Below are positions 1 through 7,780 of a stretch of DNA of 8,316 nucleotides, piece by piece (the first letter of the stretch is position 1; each line of letters begins with the position of its first letter). The notes beneath the pieces were generated by a model. It had not been told where the DNA came from and searched no databases. It was given only the letters and a program-made list of their open reading frames with translations. The stretch covers positions 44,987-53,302 of the forward strand of contig DGZP01000050.1 in assembly GCA_002398565.1 (NCBI GenBank), given 5' to 3'. The translations under genes and the position numbers were made by a program. The DNA comes from Proteiniphilum sp. UBA4977 (lineage in GTDB: Bacteria > Bacteroidota > Bacteroidia > Bacteroidales > Dysgonomonadaceae).

Positions 1-84
1 TACTGTGCCTGTCTCCTGAGAGAAAAGTTTCACAAAGAAGAAAAGAAATATTGCGAAAAAAAAGATCAATCTGTGCATATCCAT
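1..84 (-). CDS. Secreted protein of unknown function, N-terminus only (cut by window edge)
   Basis: Only 28 codons are inside the window and the frame stays open to base 1. The translation starts MDMHRLIFFF and continues as an unbroken run of hydrophobic and Phe residues to FSQ, followed by ETGTV. This is a classic signal peptide (basic residue, hydrophobic core, small residue then Gln at the likely cleavage site near residues 22-23), so the protein is exported to the periplasm or beyond. There is no lipobox Cys. The start ATG lies one base after the sulfatase stop codon (TGA-A-ATG), so translation is probably coupled and the gene is the fifth member of the PUL operon. A second in-frame ATG two codons later could be the true start. 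The mature domain is not visible. Another hydrolase is plausible from context, but nothing in the residues shown proves it. Confidence 0.8.
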   Translation of the reverse strand, partial: MDMHRLIFFFAIFLFFFVKLFSQETGTV

Positions 85-85
85 T

Positions 86-1567
86 TCATTTTTCAAAATT
101 CCACTCATCAATGACTGCCGGCGTTCTCTTGCGAATAATTTTATCAAATTCAGATACCAACTCAGGATGTTGGGAAACCACATTCTCCGACTCAAAATCA
201 TCTTCAGAGATATTATAAATTTCCCATTTTGAATCAGCGTTACCACGAACATTATTTTTCACACCTTTCCATTCATTCATTCTGATGGCGTACTGGCCCC
301 CGCTTCCCGAGAATTCCCAGTATAAATATTCATGCTTCTCCTGTGCTTCATCATTTCCCAACAAAGTATTGAGAAATGAAATTCCATCCGTATCTTCAAT
401 AATATCCCCCGTCAGTTCAGCGAATGTGGCCATAACATCATATTGTGCAGAAATGTGATCGGTTCTAGTACCTGGCTTTATCTGTTTCGGCCATCGGGCA
501 ACAAAAGGAACCCTGATTCCACCTTCATAAAGTTGGCCTTTTTGACCTTTAAGTCCTCCCGAGCTATTGAAAAACTGTGTATCCAAACCACCTCCCGAAG
601 CAGGTCCGTTGTCACTAGTAAACATGACGATTGTATTATTATCCAGCCCTGCCTCTTTTAAATAATCCATGATTACGCCTATTTTCTCATCCATTCTTGT
701 AATCATGGCTGCATAGGCACTCAAAGGTTTTGGGTGAGGGGTATACCCTCTTTTGCCATCATAAGGAATTTCGTCCAATAACCCTTTATACATTTTTAAA
801 CTTTCATCTGGAACTTGCAATGCTTTATGAGGAACTGTGAAAGCCAGATAAAGAAAAAATGGCTTATCCTGGTTGCTCCTGATAAACTTGACAGCTTCAT
901 CAGCCATTAAATCCAGGGAATAATTCTTTCCCTGATATTTCTTGTATGCATCCAAAGCGACTTCTTCCTCTTTTGATATTTCAGGGTGCACAGTTGTCAC
1001 ATTCCCGTTTAAAAACTCCTGCTTGTCGTTTCTCCACAAAAAGTCAGGATAATGATTGTGCGCATGAACCTGGTCAGCATATCCATAAAAAAAGTCAAAC
1101 CCTTGCTTGTTTGGAGAACTGTGTGACGCAATACTTCCTAATCCCCACTTTCCAATAAGCGCGGTAACGTACCCTCTTTCTTTTAACATGTCAGCCAGAG
1201 TGTACGTGTCTTTTGGCAGTGGTTCTTGTCCTGTTTTACGTGGATCGTCTTCTTTCAACTCCCTGTTGTTCCTTATATACGCATTACCCAAATGTTTCCC
1301 GGTCATCAGGCATCCTCGCGTGGGAGCGCTTACAGGGGCGCTCGCGTAATGTTGAGTAAACAAAATCCCTTCATTTGCCAACTTGTCAATATTGGGTGTT
1401 TTGACGTATTTTTGTCCGTAACACCCTACATCCCCGTATCCCAGGTCATCGACAAGGATATATATGATGTTTGGATTTTCGTTATCTTTTTGACTATATA
1501 GTGGTAATACACAAAAACACAATGTCAAAGAAGCCAATTCTGATGAAATAACAAAGTTTCTTTTCAT
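86..1567 (-). CDS. Secreted S1-family (arylsulfatase-like) sulfatase, Ser-type
   Basis: A 493-residue protein with a signal peptide (residues 1 to about 25, ending LYSQ), so it is probably periplasmic. It belongs to the alkaline-phosphatase-fold sulfatases, which hydrolyse sulfate esters. What is visible: the N-terminal metal site VDDLGYGD (Asp40, Asp41), the sulfatase signature SAPTRGCLMTG with Ser80 where formylglycine is formed, Arg84, Lys140 in GKWGLG, His247 in VPHKAL, the second metal-ligand pair Asp319-Asn320 in TSDNG, and Lys343 in LKGQKG followed by GGIRVP. Full length for the family. Ser rather than Cys at the catalytic position means it depends on an anaerobic radical-SAM maturase encoded elsewhere. 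The usual His of GKWHLG is Gly142 here. The exact sulfated sugar cannot be told from sequence alone. It lies 12 bp after the GDPD gene and 1 bp before the next secreted protein, in the same operon. Confidence 0.95.
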   Translation of the reverse strand: MKRNFVISSELASLTLCFCVLPLYSQKDNENPNIIYILVDDLGYGDVGCYGQKYVKTPNIDKLANEGILFTQHYASAPVSAPTRGCLMTGKHLGNAYIRNNRELKEDDPRKTGQEPLPKDTYTLADMLKERGYVTALIGKWGLGSIASHSSPNKQGFDFFYGYADQVHAHNHYPDFLWRNDKQEFLNGNVTTVHPEISKEEEVALDAYKKYQGKNYSLDLMADEAVKFIRSNQDKPFFLYLAFTVPHKALQVPDESLKMYKGLLDEIPYDGKRGYTPHPKPLSAYAAMITRMDEKIGVIMDYLKEAGLDNNTIVMFTSDNGPASGGGLDTQFFNSSGGLKGQKGQLYEGGIRVPFVARWPKQIKPGTRTDHISAQYDVMATFAELTGDIIEDTDGISFLNTLLGNDEAQEKHEYLYWEFSGSGGQYAIRMNEWKGVKNNVRGNADSKWEIYNISEDDFESENVVSQHPELVSEFDKIIRKRTPAVIDEWNFEK

Positions 1568-1571
1568 AACA

Positions 1572-1576
1572 CTCCC
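1572..1576 (-). promoter_or_regulatory. Shine-Dalgarno-like GGGAG before the sulfatase start
   Basis: On the minus strand GGGAG sits four bases before the sulfatase ATG, within the 12-bp gap after the GDPD stop. The other full genes of the operon start without a recognisable Shine-Dalgarno sequence, as is common in Bacteroidota, so this is the only gene of the set with one. It supports the ATG at 1567 as the start. Confidence 0.4.
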
Positions 1577-1579
1577 AAT

Positions 1580-2530
1580 TTAATTAGTTGTAATCAACTT
1601 GCTTAAATTAACTGGCACATCTGTTTCGATGATACCCGCACCCATTTTGTGAATCGATTCGTACTTGGATCTTATTTCTGCAATATTTTCATCATCATGC
1701 TGCATAAGCTCCTTGTCCAATGTTCTGGAAGTCCCTACCACACATGTACTGCCTCTACTGTTGATCATGTTAAACAATTCGGGACTTTCCGGAATTTCAT
1801 GTGTGACAAAAACAATAACATTCTTCCAGGGTACACCAATGTTGTCAAATTCAAGTACTTTATCTTGATTGTTTATAAAAATCTGCATCATTACGTCCTT
1901 GTTCATAACATAACAATGTCTTGCCTCCTCAAATGTGTAAGCCATAATGATGGCGTTAGCCTCGGCGTCACATTCTTCCACTGCTCTTAATCGGTCTTCC
2001 ACTGACACATCTTTTTTATCTAGAACCAATACGGATTTTCCCTTCGCCCACTTCAACGCTTCTTCAAGCGTGGGTATTTTAAATGGCGTAACATTGCCAT
2101 CTATATCCCGCAAGAACAGTTTTTGCAACTCTTCATAGGTGTAGTCCGATACCAAACCGGTACCGGTTGTTGTCCTGTCAAGTGTCTTATCGTGATGCAA
2201 AACAATCACGCTGTCTTTTGAATATCTTGGGTCCACTTCTATTATGCTATAGGTATATTTCAGCGTGTTCTCGAAAGTTTCCAAACTGTTTTCCGGTAAT
2301 TCTTTTCCCGCCCCTCCTCTGTGCGCACTTAATAGATTTATCCTGTGGCTATTACGGATAGTGTCATTCAAATAGGAATGAAGATGGGCTGCAGAATCAA
2401 AATTTAAATAATATCTGTCATCTGTAGAAATTTCCTTGTGTCCCGATGAACAGGAGCAGGAGAGTAACAAAAAAATAATTATAGCACCCGGTCTATTTAT
2501 CAGCATATTGCTTTTTATATAGTTAAGCAT
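1580..2530 (-). CDS. Glycerophosphodiester phosphodiesterase family lipoprotein (GDPD)
   Basis: A 316-residue protein. The N-terminus is a lipoprotein signal with a lipobox LLSC (Cys25, followed by SCSSG), so the mature protein is lipid-anchored in an outer or inner membrane leaflet. The GDPD TIM-barrel signatures appear in order: SAHRGG (His70, Arg71), PENSLETF (Glu80, Asn81), IEVDPRYSKD (Glu98, Asp100 as metal ligands), LHHDKTLDRTTTGTG (His113, second catalytic His), IPTLEEAL, LVLDKKD and a terminal IIETDVP strand. All core catalytic and metal residues of the family seem present, so it should be active on a phosphodiester such as glycerophosphodiesters. Its place between SusD and a sulfatase, separated by 7 and 12 bp, suggests it acts on the imported glycan or lipid-linked ligand rather than on bulk phospholipid turnover; that is inference. 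PI-PLC-like proteins share this fold, but the HRGG/PEN motif favours GDPD. Confidence 0.93.
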   Translation of the reverse strand: MLNYIKSNMLINRPGAIIIFLLLSCSCSSGHKEISTDDRYYLNFDSAAHLHSYLNDTIRNSHRINLLSAHRGGAGKELPENSLETFENTLKYTYSIIEVDPRYSKDSVIVLHHDKTLDRTTTGTGLVSDYTYEELQKLFLRDIDGNVTPFKIPTLEEALKWAKGKSVLVLDKKDVSVEDRLRAVEECDAEANAIIMAYTFEEARHCYVMNKDVMMQIFINNQDKVLEFDNIGVPWKNVIVFVTHEIPESPELFNMINSRGSTCVVGTSRTLDKELMQHDDENIAEIRSKYESIHKMGAGIIETDVPVNLSKLITTN

Positions 2531-2537
2531 AATTTCA

Positions 2538-4166
2538 TCAATTATAATTTGGGTTTTGTTTTAATCTGGTATTTTGATCCATGGCATACTGCGGAATTGG
2601 TTGAAGATAATTTTTATCAGGATCAAAAATTACAGTACGAACAGGTATTTTCTCATAAATTAATTTACCACTTTTCTTTGTTATCTTCATCCCGTAAATT
2701 GGTCTTTTAAATATCGTTTCGGCAGTACGCCATCTCATAATATCATAGAAGTATTTTCCTTCAAATGCCAATTCTATTCTCCGTTCATGTCTGATCTTTT
2801 CTCTCATTTGCTCTTTGTTCAAATTGGGTGGCAGAGGAGGTTGTCCAGCCCGTGCCCTCACCTTGTTAATCGCATCGTACACCTCACTGTCCGGCCCGCT
2901 TACTTCATTCTTCGCCTCTGCATAGTTCAACAATACTTCTGCATATCTGTAAACGATGAAATTTGTTCCATCCAACATGCTATTTGTAGAATAAATAGTT
3001 GAATCCTGCAGTTTCTTTGTAAAATATCCTGTTCTACCGGCATTACCCGATTTTCCTACTATATTAATCTCATTGTAGTTATTGGGTATGCCCAATCTTG
3101 TGTAAATAGTATCTCCCCTCCATACAGAACCATCATAAATGATGGATGCGTAAAAACGACTGTCTCTGTTCTTATAAGGCGCGTCAGGATTGAACATGGA
3201 AGAACCTTCCGCTTCAGTTTTCCCGTCTGTAAATTCATAACAGTCAATTAAATTCTGTGTTGGATCACAGGATCCCCATCCTGCACCTTTTTGCACCATA
3301 GGTACTCCCCAGAACTGGTTGATTCTCTTTCTTTTCACTTCAGGTGCGAATTGAATATCAAAAATAACTTCTTCATTGTTTTCATTTGCTGCGTAGAATA
3401 AATCACCATAGTTGTGAAAAAGATCATACACTCCAAGCTCCATAATTTCTTTATGCGTGTTTACTGCATCACTCCATTTACCAGCATATAACTCCTCCTC
3501 TCCTTTTAACGCCAGAGCGGCTCCTTTAGTTGCGCGACCCAAGTTTGCCCCGCCAACAGTCAGTGGCAGGTCTTTAGCAACTTCATCACATTCATTCTGA
3601 ATAAATGAAACACAATCTTCATATGAATCTCTCGGATAAAATATTTCTTCACCGCCACTATTTCTTAAAACCTTCGTAATAATGGGTACCCCTCCATGCA
3701 AATCTATTAACTGCCTATAAAAATAGGCCCTTAAAAATCTTGCTTGCGCAACAAACCCCTTTTTTGTTTCATCATTAAAATCTGAAGCTGTTACTTTCTC
3801 AATAAACAAATTACATTGCCGTATGTTTTGATACATTTTTCTCCACTGGTTATTAAACAAGGGGTTAGAAGGGCCATAACTTCCATTGTCAAACAGAGAG
3901 TAAGATGGAGTACCTGTGGGACCATATGTGGTGTTATCAGTGAAATTATCCAATGGATCGTTACTGATCTCACTCGGTAAATTTGTCCATACTGAAGGAT
4001 AAGGACCTGCATTTAAACTGTTATAAATATCATTAAGGAATAAATCGGCAGTTTCCGGATTACTCCAGACCGACTCATCGGACAATCTGTCTTTTGGACT
4101 GATTTCGAGCTCAGTACATGAGAGGAAAATGACTGATGGTATTATAAAAAATAATATCTTATTCAT
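2538..4166 (-). CDS. SusD/RagB-family surface glycan-binding lipoprotein
   Basis: A 542-residue protein beginning with a short lipoprotein signal whose lipobox is FLSC (Cys17), as is usual for SusD-like proteins displayed on the outer surface. Family hallmarks seen: the WRKMYQNIRQCNLFIEKV helix (about 108-125), AQARFLRAYFYRQLIDLHGGVPI (about 140-162), a TPR-type segment GRATKGAALALK (about 210-221) followed by LYAGKW, and near the C-terminus RHERRIELAFEGKYFYDIMRW and a final IPQYAMDQN/QNPNYN tail. SusD-like proteins form the lid of the SusC barrel and help capture the glycan before TonB-driven import. The gene starts 25 bp after the susC-like stop and ends 7 bp before GDPD, the standard PUL order. 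Ligand specificity cannot be read from sequence. No Shine-Dalgarno is visible before the ATG. Confidence 0.96.
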   Translation of the reverse strand: MNKILFFIIPSVIFLSCTELEISPKDRLSDESVWSNPETADLFLNDIYNSLNAGPYPSVWTNLPSEISNDPLDNFTDNTTYGPTGTPSYSLFDNGSYGPSNPLFNNQWRKMYQNIRQCNLFIEKVTASDFNDETKKGFVAQARFLRAYFYRQLIDLHGGVPIITKVLRNSGGEEIFYPRDSYEDCVSFIQNECDEVAKDLPLTVGGANLGRATKGAALALKGEEELYAGKWSDAVNTHKEIMELGVYDLFHNYGDLFYAANENNEEVIFDIQFAPEVKRKRINQFWGVPMVQKGAGWGSCDPTQNLIDCYEFTDGKTEAEGSSMFNPDAPYKNRDSRFYASIIYDGSVWRGDTIYTRLGIPNNYNEINIVGKSGNAGRTGYFTKKLQDSTIYSTNSMLDGTNFIVYRYAEVLLNYAEAKNEVSGPDSEVYDAINKVRARAGQPPLPPNLNKEQMREKIRHERRIELAFEGKYFYDIMRWRTAETIFKRPIYGMKITKKSGKLIYEKIPVRTVIFDPDKNYLQPIPQYAMDQNTRLKQNPNYN

Positions 4167-4191
4167 AATTATGTTGATGCTTGTTGATTTT

Positions 4192-7100
4192 TTAAAATGA
4201 AATACTTGTTCCTATGGCAAATACTTTCTGCTGATAATAATATCTGCCCCGTGCGCTCGTCAGCTCAGGGTCCATAAACTTCAGACCGCTGAAGCTTAAT
4301 AAGTTCTGACCCGTGACATAAATTCTAACTGACTTTATCGAAGTTTTATTTATAAGTTTTGTCGGGAGATGATACCCCAATTCTATATTTTTTAATCTTA
4401 AATAGGTGCCATCCTTTACCCAGAAACTTGAAGGCTGGGTATTATGAGTAATTGGATTCGGAGTCAAGCGGGGATATGTCGCATTTGGGTTTTCCGGAGT
4501 CCAGTAATCAGTCTGTTCCTCAAAAATTTTCGCTCCATTAAAGAAAGGCGCTGCCAGTTCATTATCTATGTAGACACTCATTTCACCGGCTCCCTGCCAT
4601 AACATGTTCAAATATAAACCTCGCCAGCTCAAATCGGTATTAAATCCGAATATTAGCTGAGGAAATAATGGATCTCCAATCACGGTATAATCATTAATGT
4701 CTATTTTCCCGTCTGGGGCGGTAATATTTCCATTTTCATCTGGTGCACCTGCAATATCAGCATATTTTATATCCCCCGGCTGAACTTTTCCAAAAGATGG
4801 TACAGGCAAACCTGCTTTCAAATTACCTTGATCATCAAAATCACTTAGTTGATACAATCCAAGTGACTTAAGTCCGAATCTGGTATTAAGCGGTCTGCCG
4901 GTCTCTCTTCTATTAGGATTATTATAAGTTGCTTTTGTTTCAAATGTTTCTATTAACTCATTTTTAGCATGAGACAGATTCACCCCAAAATTAATGTTGA
5001 AATCATTAAAGTCATGATTTAAGGCAATGCTAAAATCAAAACCTTTATTCTTCATAACTCCGGCATTTACTTGAGAAAGGCCTATACCATACTCTGCAGG
5101 AACAATTGTAGCAGGGTTTATTAGCATATCTGATCGCTTTTCGGTAAAAAGATCGAAGGTAACATCTATTTTTCCATTTAATAACAGTGCATCAATACCT
5201 ATATTACCTTTTTTTGCTTTCTCCCAGGTTATATCCGGATTCGCTTGCACACTTTCATAGACTCCCAGTACCTGATAAGGATTTATACCTCCAAATACAT
5301 AACTATTTCGTGTTTCGTACGCAGTCAGATATTGAAATGCGCTGCCTGCTAAATTTCCGGACAAACCATATGATCCACGAATCTTTAAATTATTAATCCA
5401 CGGATAATTATTTTTAATGAATTTCTCTTCTGAGATCCTCCAACCAATTGCCAATGAAGGGAAAAAAGCAAATCGCTTCTCCGGTGCAAAATAATAATGG
5501 CCATCATAGCGCCCGGACAATTGCAACAAGTATTTATCGAATAATGAATAATCTAAACGATAAACCCATCCCATCTGGGCTGATTTCGAAGAATTGCCAC
5601 TGTTATCAAAATTATTTTTGTCGCTGCTTCCTAGCGAAAGTTCGTCTACAAAAAGTTCATAATTAACTCTTGAAGCATTTAAATCATTATAATTCGTACT
5701 TTTTCCCTCATAGACCCCGAGAAAATTAATCTCCTGATTCTTTAACTTTTTTTGGTATGTGACAAAAAACTGGGTAATCATATGAATATTTTGATTAAAA
5801 CCCTCAGATAACGATGGTTTTATTGGGCCTGATGGTTGAGGAACATATTCATTGTTTGCACTTAATTTGTAAAATGTGTATGGAAGTCTCCAGGTTTTGT
5901 CAAATGAATATTTTGTATTATAGCCAAAGACTCCCTTGATTATCAGGCCGGGAATAAATGGAATTTTTTGTTCCGCCAGTAATCTTATATTTAAATTATT
6001 ATCTGTATTTTTTCCGTATCCACTCTCGGTGATCGAAGGTAACATATTGTGAGCAGGTAATCCATTACTAAATCTTATGGGATAAATCGGAGGTACTTCT
6101 GTAATATCAGTAAATAAACCAGAACCGCTTGCATTGCCTGGATTATTTTTTGTTTCTTTGCCGGCATTCAAATCAAAAGATATTTTGGTTGTTTTTGTAA
6201 CATTCGCATCAACATTCAATAGTAGACTGAAGCGGTTATAATTTATTTGAGAAATAATTCCCTCTTGATACAAATAACCCAGATTACTATGAAACTTGAT
6301 TTTTTCAGTACCACCGCTAAATGATAGAGAGTGTTTCGTAATCGGAGCCTGAAAATTAACTATTTCATTAATCCAGTCTGTGTTTGGATAATGATCCGGG
6401 TCGGTACCATTCTTAAATTTCAGGAGCTCTTCATCTGTAAATGTCTGTTTATTCCCGATATTTAAGTTTGCTTCGTTCAATTTGCTTGCATATCCGTATG
6501 CATCCAAAAATTTGGGTAATGCTGTAGGTTGTTGAACACCATAATAGCCATTATAATTGATGCCGATTTTTCCTTCTATTCCCCTCTTCGTTGTCACTAA
6601 AATTACTCCATTGGCACCACCTATGCCGTATGGAGCTACCGCTGCGGCATCTTTAAGTATTGAAATTGATTCAATTTCATCAGAATTCAGCTTAGATAAA
6701 CTATTGTAATTTTGAGGAATACCATCAATAACTAATAAAGCGTTTGCATTTCCAGTTGTACCAATACCACGTATTCTGAGTGAGGCTGCGTCACTACCGG
6801 GTTCCCCGCTGTTTTGAAAAGACAGTATTCCAGGAACTCTCCCGACAATACTGTTATTTATATTTGCGACAGGGGAACTGGTCAAGTCTTCTCCGTTCAC
6901 TGAAGAGACAGACGCAGTGTTTGATACTTTTCTCTGTACTCCATACCCAACCACGATAACTTCGTCCAACAACTCCGTGTCTTCCTGCATCACCACATTC
7001 ATCGCGGTAGCGCCATCCCAGACAACTTCCTGCGTTGAGAAACCGATGTATGTAAAAACTACCGCTGCTTTTGCGGGCACGTTGATCGAGAAGTTCCCGT

Positions 7101-7284
7101 CCACATCCGTCACCGTTCCGTTTGTGGTTCCTTTTTGAATCACGTTCACCCCTATGAGCGGGGTGCCGGCCATGTCTTTTACAGTCCCCCTCAAGGTACT
7201 GTCCTGCGCAGCTGCTCCTGTTGAAAGAGCCGTAAAGAACACAATCAAGCTTATAAACATACTTGACAATTTAATTCTAACCAT
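4192..7284 (-). CDS. SusC/RagA-family TonB-dependent outer-membrane transporter
   Basis: A 1030-residue transporter that imports glycan fragments across the outer membrane using TonB energy. I chose the ATG at 7284 because it directly precedes a good signal peptide (MVRIKLSSMF to about Ala26, cleavage before QDS). The frame stays open 12 codons further to a TTG at 7320, but those codons add a charged, non-signal stretch. Domain order: carboxypeptidase-regulatory-like beta-sandwich (about 30-102, LRGTVKD...PLIGVNV), TonB box DEVIVVGYG (about 107-115), plug (about 120-235) ending in the SusC signature GGANGVILVTTKRG, then a long barrel finishing in GTSISF with the terminal Phe typical of outer-membrane proteins. 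An Asp-rich loop at about 845-871 (DENGNI, DGKIDINDY) resembles the calcium-binding loop of this family. First gene of the operon. Bases 7021-7200 are about 52% GC against about 32% at 5701-5880. Confidence 0.96.
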   Translation of the reverse strand: MVRIKLSSMFISLIVFFTALSTGAAAQDSTLRGTVKDMAGTPLIGVNVIQKGTTNGTVTDVDGNFSINVPAKAAVVFTYIGFSTQEVVWDGATAMNVVMQEDTELLDEVIVVGYGVQRKVSNTASVSSVNGEDLTSSPVANINNSIVGRVPGILSFQNSGEPGSDAASLRIRGIGTTGNANALLVIDGIPQNYNSLSKLNSDEIESISILKDAAAVAPYGIGGANGVILVTTKRGIEGKIGINYNGYYGVQQPTALPKFLDAYGYASKLNEANLNIGNKQTFTDEELLKFKNGTDPDHYPNTDWINEIVNFQAPITKHSLSFSGGTEKIKFHSNLGYLYQEGIISQINYNRFSLLLNVDANVTKTTKISFDLNAGKETKNNPGNASGSGLFTDITEVPPIYPIRFSNGLPAHNMLPSITESGYGKNTDNNLNIRLLAEQKIPFIPGLIIKGVFGYNTKYSFDKTWRLPYTFYKLSANNEYVPQPSGPIKPSLSEGFNQNIHMITQFFVTYQKKLKNQEINFLGVYEGKSTNYNDLNASRVNYELFVDELSLGSSDKNNFDNSGNSSKSAQMGWVYRLDYSLFDKYLLQLSGRYDGHYYFAPEKRFAFFPSLAIGWRISEEKFIKNNYPWINNLKIRGSYGLSGNLAGSAFQYLTAYETRNSYVFGGINPYQVLGVYESVQANPDITWEKAKKGNIGIDALLLNGKIDVTFDLFTEKRSDMLINPATIVPAEYGIGLSQVNAGVMKNKGFDFSIALNHDFNDFNINFGVNLSHAKNELIETFETKATYNNPNRRETGRPLNTRFGLKSLGLYQLSDFDDQGNLKAGLPVPSFGKVQPGDIKYADIAGAPDENGNITAPDGKIDINDYTVIGDPLFPQLIFGFNTDLSWRGLYLNMLWQGAGEMSVYIDNELAAPFFNGAKIFEEQTDYWTPENPNATYPRLTPNPITHNTQPSSFWVKDGTYLRLKNIELGYHLPTKLINKTSIKSVRIYVTGQNLLSFSGLKFMDPELTSARGRYYYQQKVFAIGTSISF

Positions 7285-7324
7285 AATTTTTTTGTTAATC
7301 AAATCGAAATTTCTAATCAAGACG

Positions 7325-7332
7325 CAAAGAAA
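7325..7332 (-). promoter_or_regulatory. Weak candidate -7 element for the susC-led operon
   Basis: On the minus strand the octamer TTTCTTTG matches the Bacteroidota -7 consensus TAnnTTTG at all but one fixed position, about 40 bases before the susC start. No TTG is found at the expected -33 distance. A promoter with a poor -7 and no -33 would need an activator, and the GTTA/TAAC cluster at 7341-7387 lies where an activator would bind. This is a guess from spacing and motif only. Confidence 0.25.
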
Positions 7333-7340
7333 AATAATAC

Positions 7341-7387
7341 ATGTTAAGAAGCGGTTACTTTTTAACGAAGAATTTGTTACTTAACAT
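7341..7387. repeat. Inverted repeat and GTTA/TAAC half-site cluster upstream of susC
   Basis: A perfect 8-bp inverted repeat, ATGTTAAG (7341-7348) and CTTAACAT (7380-7387), encloses further copies of the same half-sites. GTTA occurs at 7343, 7354 and 7376 (steps of 11 and 22 bp, that is whole helical turns), and TAAC at 7363 and 7382. Two partial direct repeats share the ends GTTACTT and TAAC (7354-7366 and 7376-7385). The cluster begins about 9 bp upstream of the weak susC -7 candidate, so it is a plausible regulator binding region. A simple RNA hairpin is the alternative. It is too small to be a classical invertible promoter segment. Confidence 0.4.
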
Positions 7388-7780
7388 TTGGGAATTGAAC
7401 GGAACTCGGGAAAACGCCCTCAAGACATCAATGAACTGCCTTGTGATGTAGGAGACCTGGAGTATACCGTCGTTTTACATGATACCCGCCACCTGTTCTT
7501 TTTGCGGTTATGTTAAAAAAAATGCGGACTGCCCTCCTCCACCGGGATAATTTAATAAATTTCATTGTCTGGTTTACGATTTAAATTAAACGGGTATTAA
7601 ACGGGTATTTCCGGACAGAGCCGGTTGAAAGAGAAGAGAGTTTGCAGATAACTGAAACCCGGTGCGATAAAGGGCAATCGTGCGGGCAAGATATGAATCT
7701 CTGATTACAGAACGGGACAGCCTATAGCCGGACTTCTGAAATCCTATTCGTCATACACTCTGATGAATATATGGGGATAT
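7388..7780. other. Spacer without recognisable gene
   Basis: I see no supportable coding region here. The longest open stretches on either strand are about 40 codons, lack a good start and end in stops. Composition is not that of an AT-rich spacer: 7621-7740 is about 48% GC, well above the neighbouring susC barrel. Apart from the 11-bp tandem repeat at 7585-7606, I see only short inverted repeats (ACATCA 7425-7430 with TGATGT 7444-7449; CCGG 7611-7614 with 7621-7624). It may be a long leader of the operon, or remnant DNA. If the upstream minus-strand promoter reads through, this stretch would be 5' untranslated mRNA. Confidence 0.5.
7585..7606. repeat. Perfect tandem repeat of an 11-bp unit
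   Basis: The unit ATTAAACGGGT occurs twice head-to-tail (7585-7595 and 7596-7606), and the next bases ATT begin a third copy before it breaks. The 11-bp period places both copies on the same face of the helix, as in direct-repeat sites bound by tandem regulator monomers. It lies about 300 bp upstream of the susC start. Two copies could also arise by chance slippage, so a regulatory role is inference. Confidence 0.6.

Noticed and set aside
7285..7320. Upstream extension of the susC-like protein to a TTG codon
   Set aside because: It would put 12 charged or polar residues before a complete signal peptide; the ATG at 7284 gives a normal leader.
7296..7320. Direct repeat TAATCAA (7296-7302 and 7314-7320) in the susC leader
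   Set aside because: Seven AT-rich bases in an AT-rich leader; not significant alone.
7313..7342. Nine-codon leader peptide frame on the minus strand (MYYFSLRLD)
   Set aside because: No Shine-Dalgarno or regulatory logic is seen, and it may lie upstream of the transcription start.
7341..7387. Invertible promoter (phase variation) flanked by inverted repeats
   Set aside because: The arms are only 8 bp and the enclosed segment is 31 bp, too short for known Bacteroides invertons. No recombinase gene lies nearby.
7640..7780. Short minus-strand open stretches as a gene remnant
   Set aside because: About 40 codons without a start or any recognisable family similarity; chance is enough to explain them.
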